Assembly (NCBI GenBank): GCA_010671905.1
Contig: JAAHII010000001.1
Span: 3,658,001-3,722,000, forward strand
Length of the DNA: 64,000 nucleotides
Direction: 5' to 3'
From: Leptolyngbya sp. SIOISBB
GTDB lineage: Bacteria; Cyanobacteriota; Cyanobacteriia; Phormidesmidales; Phormidesmidaceae
Under the pieces are notes generated by a model, which saw only the letters and a list, made by a program, of their open reading frames with translations, was not told the origin of the DNA and searched no databases. Position 1 is the first letter of the stretch. Each line of letters starts with the position of its first letter. The translations under genes and the position numbers were made by a program. Shown here one piece after another: positions 27,609 through 37,215 of this stretch.

Positions 27609-28017
27609 GGCAGGTAAACGCTAGCAAACGATCGGTGCGCTCTACTGTAGCGTTCGTCGGCTCGGGTGTCTTGTACGTTTTTGCAGATTTTGCTAACTCG
27701 GTCGATCATGATCCCATCGTGCTACCCCCAAAGATCTACAGCCGAGGCTCTTTGGGGGGTATTTGTAGGAGCCGACATGGCATCGATCTGGCAAAGCCTT
27801 CCAGGTATTCAAGGCACAGGCTTGGCAAGTTAAGGCTTGCCGCGATTGATAGGGTGGCTTACTTGCTCAAGATCGCCACGGGTCGGCCACAACCTTGGTG
27901 GTGGGAGAACTTTTCCGCGACTTTTACGTCTTGCTCACTTATCTAGCGCTGGAATCCGGCTGTGCAGATTTCGGGCTAGACCATGAACGCCACAATAATG
28001 ATGATCAGGAGGCCGTG
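27609..28017. other. Intergenic region with a strong hairpin
   Basis: About 410 bases with no convincing gene. At 27722-27762 TACCCCCAAAG is followed by CTTTGGGGGGTA about 17 bases later, an 11-bp near-perfect stem that ends in TTTG. It may be a terminator or attenuator on the plus strand. An overlapping open frame (27578-27946) looks non-coding. Confidence 0.45.
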
Positions 28018-28578
28018 ATGCTGACTCGTACCATGAGTTTGATGCCGCTGTTAGTGACCCCGCTGTTGCCGTTAATGCTCCCCGCCATGGCCAGTGCGCA
28101 AACATCGACGATACAAACCACTAATCAGCTGCAGGTCGTTACCCAAACTGACGAAACCCTCTATTTTGATCCTGACACCCTCTATGAATTGCCCTTGGTG
28201 GTGGAATCTTCAGTCACGGTGAATGGGCGTCAATTGCCTGCCGGTACCGTGATCCAGGGTCGACTAGAGCCGGTTTCCGGGGGGTTGCAATACATTGCGA
28301 CAGGCATTACGGCCGGTGGCTTGAATCAGCCGTTCACAGCGGTGTCTGACCTATTGGCTGATGTGAAAGATCCGCGTGAAGCGTCTGCCGGAGCGATCGC
28401 AGGCGATGCCGCGATCGGAGCAGCTGGTGGAGCCGTCGTCGGTGCGGTGATCGGAGATGGCGTCAGCCTGTGGGAAATTTTGGGAGGAGCGGTCGCGGGC
28501 GTCGCTGTGGGCAATGTCACTGCGCAGCGAGTGGTCATGATTGAGCCCGACGAGCCCATCATTCTGCAAGTGCAATAA
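28018..28578 (+). CDS. Secreted glycine-zipper protein of unknown function
   Basis: The start at 28018 is chosen because it is preceded by AGGAGG at the right distance and is followed by a signal peptide (LLVTPLLPLMLPAMASAQ). This gives 186 residues. The central part is beta-rich (VVTQTDETLYFDPDTLYELPL). A long glycine-zipper region follows at about 125-170 (AGAIAGDAAIGAAGGAVVGAVIG...GGAVAGVAVG), typical of membrane-inserting or outer-membrane-associated proteins. The function is unknown. It ends at the terminator at 28619-28662. Confidence 0.75.
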   Translation: MLTRTMSLMPLLVTPLLPLMLPAMASAQTSTIQTTNQLQVVTQTDETLYFDPDTLYELPLVVESSVTVNGRQLPAGTVIQGRLEPVSGGLQYIATGITAGGLNQPFTAVSDLLADVKDPREASAGAIAGDAAIGAAGGAVVGAVIGDGVSLWEILGGAVAGVAVGNVTAQRVVMIEPDEPIILQVQ

Positions 28579-28618
28579 AGTCGGATCGACCCTCTCCCAG
28601 CGGCACCATCATGCTTGA

Positions 28619-28662
28619 AACGGCCTAGTCCTTGGCCTGTCTTTCGAGGGCTAGGCCGTTTT
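28619..28662 (+). terminator. Rho-independent terminator
   Basis: AACGGCCTAG (28619-28628) and CTAGGCCGTT (28651-28660) are exact complements; the plus strand continues TTATT. It lies 40 bases after the glycine-zipper gene stop and reads out from it. Confidence 0.75.
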
Positions 28663-29136
28663 ATTGGTCGTGCGAAATCTTTTGAGCCAGAGTTGTCAGC
28701 TCTCTGGCTGGCTGCTCCTGGAGCTCCGGGTGACCAACAGGAAATTGGGAGCGCGCGGGCAGTGCGGGCTACAACCGCTCCTCGGTTGAGATGAAGCGGT
28801 GGTCAGGTTGCCTCGTGGCGGCATCTCCAGCACACATCAGAAGCAGAACCAGCATTGTCAAAGCAGCGGGTGCTGGCCACGGCAGGTCGCTGGTTGATCT
28901 GCTCCGATCAAAGGCTGGGGTGTGAAGGCTCCGCGATCGCGACCAGACTGGCCCAAAAAGTTGCAAATCTGCTGCCTTACGCTATTTTATGGAAGCCAGT
29001 GACAGAATCTTGCCCGAAAAGTGGCAAAATGACTTGCTGACTGGCATCGAGAACGTTACTATGTCGCTGAATCTAGGGTGTGTGGATGAACCGCGACCCT
29101 GGTGATGGTGTGCGTGTTTGGTCTGGGAGTGAGTGT
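28663..29136. other. Intergenic region upstream of the ftsL-like/ftsI pair
   Basis: About 470 bases with no credible gene. It must carry the promoter of the cell-division pair. The base composition is mixed, and no RNA structure was recognised. Confidence 0.35.
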
Positions 29137-29649
29137 ATGTCTGCGGCCTTAAAGTCTGAAGTGTTAGAACCCCGGCCTCGGTCATCCGGCTACCCTGCAA
29201 CTCGTAGACGTGAGCGGCGGCTCACCGTCGTGCCCACCGTCCCCGCTTCACCGCTGGCATTTCCTCCCGTTCAAGAACGCGATCGCCCCCTCTGGCTCAA
29301 GGCTTTGGTGATTGGGCAACGGGTTTCGCTAGGGGTGGCTGGGGTGACGGTAGCGGTGGCGCTGTCAGCTTATGCTGTGACCGTCGATGCAAATCGTCGA
29401 CTGACCGTGGCGACGGCATCGTTCGGCCAACTGCAAGATCATCAACAGCAGTTGATCACTGCCAACGCTGTGTTTAAGAATCATTTGGCTGAGACCGCGA
29501 TCGCGGCCATGAATGACGGCACGTTGCACCCGAAAGATGTGATTTTTCTCGAAGCTATTGAGCCCGCCGAGACCACCTTGAATGCGCCCACTGCTCAGAC
29601 GACGAACGCGATCACGCCAGACCGCCGCTTGTTTCCGAAGGGCTATTAG
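29137..29649 (+). CDS. FtsL-like bitopic membrane protein
   Basis: The start at ATG 29137 gives 170 residues with a basic N-terminal tail, one membrane segment (RVSLGVAGVTVAVALSAYAV, about 91-110) and a short alpha-helical periplasmic region (RLTVATASFGQLQDHQQQLI). The topology, size and position directly before the transpeptidase gene (25-base gap) match FtsL, the septal scaffold partner of FtsI. Sequence similarity to FtsL is weak, as usual for that family, so the call is by context. It is probably co-transcribed with ftsI. Confidence 0.6.
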   Translation: MSAALKSEVLEPRPRSSGYPATRRRERRLTVVPTVPASPLAFPPVQERDRPLWLKALVIGQRVSLGVAGVTVAVALSAYAVTVDANRRLTVATASFGQLQDHQQQLITANAVFKNHLAETAIAAMNDGTLHPKDVIFLEAIEPAETTLNAPTAQTTNAITPDRRLFPKGY

Positions 29650-29674
29650 TTGCTCCTGCTTGTGAGGTTTGCCC

Positions 29675-31501
29675 ATGGGATCTACCCGTACTGCTAGGCG
29701 CCATCGGCGAGGGTTGCCCCGGCATCAGCGGCCACGTCAAATGGCTCAGTCGGCACCAAAACCACAATCGCGATCGCGCAATTCTCAAGAACGGCTAGTA
29801 CGGCGGATCGCGATCGTCTGGAGCGTATTGCTGGTAGCAACGCTCGGGCTCATGATGCGACTGGGATACTTGCAACTGCTGCAAGGGGATATCCTCCGGG
29901 AAATGGCCCAGACGCAACAGGCTTACCGCCTGGAGCCGAGTGTGACGCGTCGCCCCATTGTCGATACTCAAGGCACCCCACTGGCAGTAGATCGGCTGGT
30001 GTATACCCTATATGGTCATCCGGCCTTGTTTCGTCAGCCCATTGGCGTGGTCGCTCAAACTCTCGCGCCGGTTCTGGATTTACCTGCGGGGGCCTTGGCC
30101 GAACAGCTCAAGAGCCAGCAAACCGGCGTGCGCTTGGTGGACGACCTGTCAGAAGATACGGCTCGCCGCATTCAACAACTCCGGCTCGACGGGTTAGAGT
30201 TGATTCCCACGCAACAGCGGTTTTATCCGCAACAAGATTTGTTTTCGCAGATTGTCGGTTTCATTAATTTGGATGGCGATGCCCAGACTGGGCTAGAAGC
30301 GGAGTATCAAGATCGCCTGCGACTCCCTGAGCCGCAGTTGCCCACCGTGGTTGGCCCGACCTTACCGGTGTCTAATCTCCCGGCAGAAGCCGCCCCGCAG
30401 CAGATGCAGTTGACTCTGGATAGTCGACTGCAGCGAGTGGCTCAAGAAGCGCTCCGCAAAACCCTACGTCAGTTTGCGGCGAAACGCGGGACGGTGATGG
30501 TGATGGATGTGCATAGCGGTGCCCTGCGTGCCTTTGCCGTGGAACCGACCTTTGACCCGAACCGGTATTTTGATGCTGATTTAGCCTGGCTCAAGAACTG
30601 GGCCATTACTGACTTATATGAACCGGGGTCGACCTTTAAGCCGATTAACGTGGCGATCGCGCTGGAAGCGGGTGTGATTACGCCTGAGGACACGATTTAT
30701 GACGAAGGGCGAATTCAAATCGGTGACTGGACAATTCAAAACTCGGACTATGAGGCTTCTGGTCGCATTGGCACCCTGAGTATGACAGAAGTGCTGAAAC
30801 ACTCCAGCAATGTCGGCATGGTCCACATTATGGACAAAATGCCTGCCGCTGACTTTTATCGCTGGTTAGAAAAGCTAGAGCTTGACCAACCGACGGGGAT
30901 TGGTTTGTCGGCCGAAAATGCCGGACCGCTGAAAGACCGTGATCAGTTTGTCAATAGCTGGGTCGATGCGGCGACGGCGTCCTTTGGTCAGGGCATGGTG
31001 CTGACCCCAATGAAGCTCCTGCAGTTACAAGCAGCGATCGCTAATGGCGGCTATCTGGTGACTCCAACCGTGGTGGAGGGCATGGTGAATGGGCAAGGCG
31101 GTTTTACCTGGCAACCGGTGCCGTCAACCCCCAAACAGGTCTTTTCTGCAGAAACCAGTGATGCTGTTTTGAAGATGATGGAAGCGGTCGTGGCCGATGG
31201 CACGGGTAAACCCGCCCAAATTTCGGGTTATCGCATTGCGGGGAAAACGGGTACTGCCCAAAAAGTGAATGAGTTTGGGGCCTACGGTTCGGGACGAATT
31301 ACCAGCTTTGTCAGTTTGTTGCCGGTTGAGCAACCGCGATTTGTCGTCCTTGCTGTCATTGATGAACCCGTTGGCGATGATGCTTACGGCTCGACAGTAG
31401 CGGCTCCTCTGGTGAAGACCGTGATGGAATCGCTAGTCGTGTTGGAAGGGATTCCCCCCTCGGCCCCCCAGGCGTTGAATGGTGTGCTATCGCCGGAATA
31501 A
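29675..31501 (+). CDS. ftsI: Peptidoglycan D,D-transpeptidase FtsI (class B PBP)
   Basis: The ATG at 29675 (with GTGAGGT upstream) gives 608 residues. A basic cytoplasmic tail (1-45) and one membrane segment (about 47-68, IAIVWSVLLVATLGLMMRLG) are followed by the PBP dimerisation domain. The transpeptidase domain has SxxK in EPGSTFKPINVA (about 319-322), SxN in HSSNVGMV and KTGT in RIAGKTGTAQK. It cross-links septal peptidoglycan in division and would work with an FtsW/FtsL set. No PASTA domain is present. Confidence 0.95.
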   Translation: MGSTRTARRHRRGLPRHQRPRQMAQSAPKPQSRSRNSQERLVRRIAIVWSVLLVATLGLMMRLGYLQLLQGDILREMAQTQQAYRLEPSVTRRPIVDTQGTPLAVDRLVYTLYGHPALFRQPIGVVAQTLAPVLDLPAGALAEQLKSQQTGVRLVDDLSEDTARRIQQLRLDGLELIPTQQRFYPQQDLFSQIVGFINLDGDAQTGLEAEYQDRLRLPEPQLPTVVGPTLPVSNLPAEAAPQQMQLTLDSRLQRVAQEALRKTLRQFAAKRGTVMVMDVHSGALRAFAVEPTFDPNRYFDADLAWLKNWAITDLYEPGSTFKPINVAIALEAGVITPEDTIYDEGRIQIGDWTIQNSDYEASGRIGTLSMTEVLKHSSNVGMVHIMDKMPAADFYRWLEKLELDQPTGIGLSAENAGPLKDRDQFVNSWVDAATASFGQGMVLTPMKLLQLQAAIANGGYLVTPTVVEGMVNGQGGFTWQPVPSTPKQVFSAETSDAVLKMMEAVVADGTGKPAQISGYRIAGKTGTAQKVNEFGAYGSGRITSFVSLLPVEQPRFVVLAVIDEPVGDDAYGSTVAAPLVKTVMESLVVLEGIPPSAPQALNGVLSPE

Positions 31502-31557
31502 TGAGTACGGTTTCGGGAAAAATCTGAGCTGTCTACGACATCGCCGCCGAGCGGGTA

Positions 31558-32805
31558 TCACTGTTCGTTGAGCCACTGTTTGATGCGATCGCTTAACGCG
31601 TTCACCTCTTCCTCCAAAGTGAAATAGTGGACACAAGCCCGGACACAGTGGGGATGTAGCAAAATCCGTAAGAGCATGGTTTCAGCTTCCAGATCTTTGA
31701 CTAACTGCACGTGCTGTTGAGGGCTGGGCTGACCTGCCGCATCCAAGATTTCAAACGCAATTAATCCCGACTGGGGTGCGGTGGCTGATACCATCCGAAC
31801 GCTTGGGTGTGCTTGTAACTGTTGCCATAGGGCCGCACTCAGCTCGCAAATGCGCTGAAACCGGACTTCGGGTGTGCCCCATGCTTGATGGAGTGTCAAC
31901 GCCGCTTGCAAGCCTGCCAGCAACGGATAGTCTGAGGTGGCAACTTCATAGCGCTGGCCGTTGGGTTGCCAGCCAATGGGATTGGCCTGCGCATCGGTTT
32001 GAATACTCCGCCAACCGATAAACGTCGGGGCAATGGTTTCCTGCGCCGCTGGTCTGACATACAGTCCCCCCAGTCCGGCGGGCCCGCAGCACCACTTATG
32101 ACCCGTAAAGGCGTAAAAATCAACCTCGGTGGCGGTGAGATCCAACGGCATCATGCCGACAGACTGGGCCGCATCAACCAACACCCAGACGGGGGTAGGC
32201 GTGTGAGCATGGCACCGCTGCACAATTTCCGCTAGGGGCAACAATTGCCCGGTGTTCCACAGGATGTGGCTGACCACCAACAGTCGCGTGTGAGGCTGCA
32301 GCGCCGCCTCAATGACCGCGACTGGGTCGCCTCCTTGGGCCGTTGCCAGGATAGGACAAAAATCGACTGCAACTTGAAAGCGGCGGCTGATTTCCTGAAC
32401 GGCTGCAATGATTCCAGGATGTTCACAATCGGTTAGCAAAATGCGATCGCCGGCCTGCCAGTCCATCCCCCATAAGGGAATGTTGCAGCCCACTGTCACA
32501 TCTTCCGTCAGGGTCATAGCCGCCACCGGGACATGTAGCAAGTCTGCCAAGGTCTTTCGCATCGCCAGGGTTGATTGCTGAATCCACTGATTGGTGCGAC
32601 CCGAAAATGGCCCGGCAGTTTGTAGGGTGCGGTGGGCCTGGTCAATGGCGGTCAAAGCGGCTGCCGGCATGGGCCCCTGACCACCAAAATTGAAATAGGA
32701 CTTGTTCGCTAGAGCAGGAAACTGGGCGCGTAGGGTTTGCAGACGGGCGGTGATGTCAGGGGAAGCACTCGCAACCATAATGTTTGGAGGAATCAGCCTA
32801 TTCAC
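31558..32805 (-). CDS. Class V aminotransferase (cysteine desulfurase/isopenicillin N epimerase-like)
   Basis: The 415-residue PLP enzyme has the class V fold, with the lysine in FTGHKWCCGPAGLGGLYV (Lys about 231), which forms the internal aldimine. VLVDAAQSVGMMPLDL supplies the PLP-binding Asp and Gln. An alternative ATG nine codons inside the frame (32778, MVASASPD) would give 406 residues and fits the family better. It could be a cysteine desulfurase-like, kynureninase-like or epimerase-like enzyme; no partner gene settles it. It is divergent from the nuclease gene, with 380 bases between. Confidence 0.85.
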   Translation of the reverse strand: MNRLIPPNIMVASASPDITARLQTLRAQFPALANKSYFNFGGQGPMPAAALTAIDQAHRTLQTAGPFSGRTNQWIQQSTLAMRKTLADLLHVPVAAMTLTEDVTVGCNIPLWGMDWQAGDRILLTDCEHPGIIAAVQEISRRFQVAVDFCPILATAQGGDPVAVIEAALQPHTRLLVVSHILWNTGQLLPLAEIVQRCHAHTPTPVWVLVDAAQSVGMMPLDLTATEVDFYAFTGHKWCCGPAGLGGLYVRPAAQETIAPTFIGWRSIQTDAQANPIGWQPNGQRYEVATSDYPLLAGLQAALTLHQAWGTPEVRFQRICELSAALWQQLQAHPSVRMVSATAPQSGLIAFEILDAAGQPSPQQHVQLVKDLEAETMLLRILLHPHCVRACVHYFTLEEEVNALSDRIKQWLNEQ

Positions 32806-33185
32806 TCTACCAGGCGAATTTCGTATTCACGGCAGATGCATCCCGGTCCCCCGCAGCCGCACCCTTGGATCAACCGAGCGGAATATTTTGACCCAACCCA
32901 TAATGCTGTATAACTGTCAATAGGTCGTGTTTGATCGGACTGCAATTGCAGTGCGCATCAAAATCAACTGGCCGGTCTGTTTTGGACAATTCTGATCAAA
33001 CTGTATGGTTCTGCTTGGCCACTTTCTTTGTGACGCTGCTCACCATCGACCTAGTCGGGTCGTCAGGGCGGTGATGGCTGGGCAACAGCATTCTCTAAAG
33101 CGACTATCCCCTCAGCAGCGACCCCACTGGCAATCATTCACCTCCCATCACACTCTTGTCTGTTAGCGGCCCCTTACCAAACCAC

Positions 33186-34781
33186 ATGATGGCAGGGGTT
33201 GGCTACTTAAAGCCCCTGACCGAATCGCGTCGCTTGCCTGACCATTCCTTTGCTACAACATCTGAGCCTCAGCCTTTTTGGGTGACGGACTTTTTGCTGC
33301 TGCAATATCAGCGATGTTCGCGGCGGGCTTATCTCGATACTCATCGCGATCGCGCCGAGGCGGATCCGCCGAGTGATTACTTGCAAAAAATCAAACAAGA
33401 CAGTGCTGAGCACCGTTTAGCGGTGTTAGAGGACTATGACGGCTTTCAGCGTCCGGACTATCCCCCCTCGTGATTGGCGTAAAGGAGCGCAGGCGACAGT
33501 GGCGTTGATGGCCGCTGGGGCCGATTACATTGTGGGTGGTGTGCTGATTGATGCGATCGAGCAGGACGTGTACTTGGTCAGCTGTCCCGATATTTTGGTG
33601 AAACAGGGTGGCTGGTCGGTCTGGGGTGATTGGCAGTATGCTCCCGTAGATATCAAACTGGGTAAAAAGCCGAAGCTGGACTATCAAGTCGTCGCGACTT
33701 ATCACGCCTATGTGTTGGCTCACACCCAGGGCAACTGGCCCCACGAAAGCTGGTTAGCTCTGCGAGAAGGGCGCTACCATTCCGTTGACCTCGATCAGCA
33801 ACTGCCAAAATTTAGCGACGTGCTCAATGCTTGCCTCTTCGATTTACGCTGCGAAGTCGCTCCAGAAGTGTTTATTGCCCACAGTCGGTGCGATCTCTGT
33901 CATTGGTTTAGCCAGTGTTACCAGGCGGCTAGCGCCACGTCTCACCTGTCTTTGCTGCCTGGGGTGACGCCTGCTCGCTACACCCATCTCAAAGCCCAAA
34001 GTTTGTTGACCTTGACTGACCTTGCCCAGGCTCATCCCCGACAGTTAGCCTATCTGCCCGGCTTTGGTGATGCTGTCGCCGAAAAGCTCATCCACCAAGC
34101 GCAGGCCACGCTGTATGACCAGGCGATCGCGCGCACGCCTCATAACCCAGACGACTCCTTTATCTTGTCGCCTCAAGACTTGCCCAGTGCTGAGGTCGAA
34201 CTCTATTTCGATATTGAAGCCGCGCCGGACGTCGACGTGATCTATCTCCACGGCGTTCTAGTGGTGAATCATCGCCAACAGACTGAAGCATTCCACCCGC
34301 TATTGGCAGAGTCCCCCTGATCAGGGAGCGTGATGCGTGGGAGCAGTTCCTAGAGTTAGTGTTGCAATATCCTCAAGCGCCGATCTACCATTTTTGTCCC
34401 TATGAGGCTCAAACAGCTCGCAAGCTCACTCAGCATTACAGCTGCCTAGGACACACTGATCTCCAAAAACTCCTCAACCGGTTTGTCGACATTCACTGGT
34501 GCGTCACCGAGGCGGTCACCCTGCCGGTGGAAAGTTACGCTCTCAAGCATATTGCCCGCTGGATGGGCTTTGAATGGCGAGATAGTGACGCCAATGGTGC
34601 CCAATCGATCTGCTGGTATAACGACTGGCTCACGACGGGCGATCGCGCCCATCTCGAAGCGATCTTGCGCTACAACGAAGACGACTGCCGTGCCACGTAT
34701 CATGTCAAACATTGGCTGACAGAATTTGCCAAACCCCACTGGCAAGCCGCCCAGATTCCCTATCTCACCGTGTCGGCTTAG
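33186..34781 (+). pseudogene. TM0106-family RecB-like nuclease interrupted by two frameshifts
   Basis: Three consecutive frames make one protein. 33186-33470 encodes the N-terminus (FWVTDFLLLQYQRCSRRAYLD). The shifted frame to about 34312 has DIKLGKKPKLDYQVV (the PD-(D/E)xK nuclease core), RCDLCHWFSQC (with the early Cys, a likely Fe-S cluster) and a helix-hairpin-helix (LAYLPGFGDAVAEKL). The original frame then resumes to 34781 with an RNase H-like end (RYNEDDCRATYHV). The first shift is one surplus C in the C6 run at 33462-33467. The second is one missing C in the C5 run at 34313-34317. The shifts are opposite and restore the frame. True mutation or sequencing error cannot be told apart here. 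Confidence 0.85.
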
Positions 34782-34854
34782 ACCGCCAACATTTTCTTGG
34801 GAAATGTTTGACAAAGTGTCCATTCAAAGACAAGATAAAGATCGCCCAATTCAA

Positions 34855-34928
34855 GGGCCTGTAGTTCAATTGGTTAGAGCACCGCCCTGTCACGGCGGAA
34901 GTTGCGGGTTCGAATCCCGTCAGGCCCG
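34855..34928 (+). tRNA. tRNA-Asp (GUC)
   Basis: The 74-nt cloverleaf has a seven-base acceptor stem (GGGCCTG with CAGGCCC) and a discriminator G at 34928. The anticodon stem is CCGCC/GGCGG with loop CTGTCAC, anticodon GTC at 34889-34891. The T arm carries GGTTCGAATCC. The 3' CCA is not encoded. It stands alone, without adjacent tRNA genes. Confidence 0.97.
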
Positions 34929-35289
34929 TTCTAAAAGCTAATCTAACGCAACGTTTGCAAGTTTAAAGATGAGACTTCCTCCTTTAGACGGCGACTGTAT
35001 TTTGGCGGAGCCTATTCGAAAGATATACAACGGGCTCAACTTGAACAGCCATCATCCTATTTATTCTGAGATGATTGAAGGATGACGCAAGTTCCGTAAA
35101 TTGTAAGACTCAGAGCTGGTAGTCCATTGCTCCTTTGTTAGCGCTGCAATTTTGGGGTCAGTATTTTCGTGCATCCCATATTGCTGTTGCCAGAGGCTTG
35201 CGAACGATAAGTTCAAGGTTGACCACTGTTTATCCATGCCGACGTTGAGTTGAAATGTCGCGCAAAACTAATTCTTTGAGAGCAAACGC
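34929..35289. other. Intergenic region after tRNA-Asp
   Basis: About 360 bases with no convincing gene, repeat copy or tRNA. It should include the promoter of the 35290 gene. Confidence 0.35.
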
Positions 35290-35685
35290 ATGACTGCAAA
35301 GATGCTGGCAAAGCGATTGCGCAAAGCGCTGCTAGAAAACGGTGAGATGGCTGAAGCTTTGTATGAGTATGAGCTGCAGGAAAATCTCGATTACTGGTAC
35401 AAGGGACTACTTCGCGACCAAGATGATTACGTCTTTATCGTGACCGAAAATTCCGGTGATGTCGCCATGGTGATCATTACGACGGATAAGATCATCTATG
35501 TGAATGAGAGAGCCAGAGACAAATTGATGGAATTGTGGCCAGCTTATTACGCTCAAAACATTGAGCAATTAATTCCCGCGATGGTGCAAGATTTAGCGGG
35601 CGGTCACTTCTTTGAAACAGGGGTCAAAACCGTCGACAACACTAAGCAAAAAGGCCCAAAAAAGTCAGGGCGCTGGAAAACATGA
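35290..35685 (+). CDS. Conserved-looking hypothetical protein
   Basis: The 131-residue soluble protein has a basic helical start (MTAKMLAKRLRKALLENGEMAEALYEYELQ would be the opening helix pair) and then an alpha/beta part (DDYVFIVTENSGDVAMVIITTDKIIYVNERARDKLMELWP). It has a polar, Lys-rich tail. I recognise no family; codon use looks genuine. No signal peptide or membrane segment. It is a lone gene flanked by long gaps. Confidence 0.6.
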   Translation: MTAKMLAKRLRKALLENGEMAEALYEYELQENLDYWYKGLLRDQDDYVFIVTENSGDVAMVIITTDKIIYVNERARDKLMELWPAYYAQNIEQLIPAMVQDLAGGHFFETGVKTVDNTKQKGPKKSGRWKT

Positions 35686-35846
35686 TGGGAGAGATCAGAA
35701 ATGGGGCCTGTCTACTTCAAGGGCGTTGCTGCTGCCACGTATGAACTGATTGCTGAAAAACATGAAGTCTCGTTCGGCATTTTGGGTATGAATTGAATCA
35801 CTGGCAGGAAGAATGACACGAGTTGATTCAATCTCGATAGCGGAGA

Positions 35847-35863
35847 GCGGGCATCTTGCCCGC
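35847..35863. repeat. Short palindrome, GCGGGCATCTTGCCCGC
   Basis: GCGGGCA and TGCCCGC are exact arms around TCT. The same core (CGGGCATCTTGCCCG) recurs at 57032-57048, so it is a dispersed intergenic palindromic repeat. It lies in the gene-poor 515-base stretch 35686-36200, where I see no gene. Confidence 0.65.
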
Positions 35864-36200
35864 GATCTAAAATACCGGATTCATACTTCGATTCAGCAAC
35901 GCCGCTAGATCTTTATCCAGATCAGAATTTTGCTGGCAGTGAGGGGCATCTTATAAGTGCTCGCGTTATGACACAGCCGCGATCACGAGTAACGATAAGT
36001 CCCGATTCAACTGGTTTACAAGCTCACTTTGCTATGAAGCAGGGGCTTTTACATTGAAGGTAGTGAAATAACTTTACGCAATTACCGTCATAGCCTACCT
36101 TTATAAGTGTTGCGCTGTATTAAGCTGCTTTCTGCATTCTTGATGGCTGCCTGAGACGTACAACACAGCAAGGTCGATATCTTCACAACTCCCGATTACG

Positions 36201-36434
36201 ATGATGCAATCTGTTGTCACGAGAATAGCAGTATGGCTGTTAGCTGAGGTGGTGCTAACCGCATTGGGCACCGATGACATTGCCGACTATGGCGAGTATG
36301 TCTTTAAGGATAAAAGCCTCTTACCTTCCCAGCAGTTGGCCCTTTCCGAATATGTCTGTGCCAACGGCATCTGTACGCCAAGGCCCATTAACTACCGCCT
36401 TGACTCAGCAGTTGTTGCGAGCAACTTCGCTTAG
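36201..36434 (+). CDS. Possible small secreted/membrane protein, ending at a MITE
   Basis: The 77-residue frame has a hydrophobic start (RIAVWLLAEVVLTALG) and a soluble part with two cysteines (EYVCANGICTPRP). Its stop TAG at 36432-36434 is formed by the TA target plus the first G of MITE copy B. Removing the MITE and one TA still gives TAG. Family unknown; the low score reflects that it may not be translated. Confidence 0.4.
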   Translation: MMQSVVTRIAVWLLAEVVLTALGTDDIADYGEYVFKDKSLLPSQQLALSEYVCANGICTPRPINYRLDSAVVASNFA

Positions 36435-36557
36435 GGCGCGTCATCGATTAATCCCAGAAGCCTGTGGGGCAGCATTTCCGCGCCCGCATTCACTCCCTAG
36501 GCTAGGGGTTGTCGTTCCTTTGCTGAAAGGGGTTGGCCGCGCCCGGATGACAGGCCC
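36434..36557 (-). mobile_element. MITE-like element, copy B
   Basis: A 124-bp element flanked by TA (36432-36433 and 36558-36559). Its ends GGGCGCGTCATC and GATGACAGGCCC (as read here on the plus strand) are near-perfect inverted repeats. Read from the minus strand it aligns along its length with copy C (50966-51091), with shared CCTTTCAGCAAAG, ACGACA, GAATGCGGGCGCGG and TTCTGGGATTAAT blocks. No coding content. Confidence 0.9.
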
Positions 36558-36559
36558 TA

Positions 36560-37215
36560 GGGCAGGAACGCCTGCTGCACCGTGTCACTGCATAACCCGT
36601 TTCCCTGAGCGGATTTGCGACTGGGCTGGTATCGTTCAGTTTTTTTGATGTCCTTTGCCGAACCACTGGTTGTTGCCCACCGATGATGCTTCCAGTCAGA
36701 ACGCGCAATATGGACCCTGCATTTTTTTAGTGTTGTGCTTTTCTCCAGGGCGGCTGATTGAGGTGTTGGGTCGCGTCTTCTCGGAACAAAACGATCGACA
36801 CTTCTGCCGTCCAGTCTCCCTCTCCTGCAACCCCGCTCGCTCGTGTCGACTGGGAAAATCCTCATTTTCCGCTATTGTGTAGTTAGGAACTTGTTAGTCA
36901 CTTCTGCGTCCAACAGTTTGAAGAATAGGTGATCGCGTTTACAATATTTCTCGGTGGGTTGGGTAGGTTCTCTGTCTGGATATTGAGAGTCTTAAGCGGC
37001 TTTTTGCCCCTGATTCGCTTCAGAAATGCAGCATCACAGGTTTGATGTGTTGGTTGGCAGCTGTGCTGTAGAGGAAGGGTTCTAGACGGTTCGCTGACTA
37101 GACTCGGCTTTGGTTTCAACATTTTTGAATAGCTTGCTTAGAATCCGGCGCGATCGCGCTGTCATTTTGAGTAGCTGATTTTGCGATCGCGCTTGCTCGG
37201 AGAAAGATAGTCCCT
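36560..37215. other. Long intergenic region upstream of the HtrA-like protease
   Basis: About 650 bases after MITE copy B with no convincing gene. Several short frames exist on both strands but have no recognisable features. The last 100 bases (37130-37215) contain two GCGATCGC-type sites and must hold the promoter of the protease gene. Confidence 0.4.

Noticed and set aside
27578-27946. A 122-codon frame upstream of the glycine-zipper gene
   Set aside because: It overlaps the AraC gene start and a hairpin, and its product has no plausible protein features.
33462-34317. Programmed frameshifting in the nuclease gene
   Set aside because: Two opposite shifts at simple C-runs, without a slippery heptamer or downstream pseudoknot that I can see, fit mutation or sequencing error better.
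36201-37215. Several short plus- and minus-strand frames around MITE copy B as a gene cluster
   Set aside because: None beyond the 77-codon frame has a signal, motif or start site, and they overlap each other on both strands.
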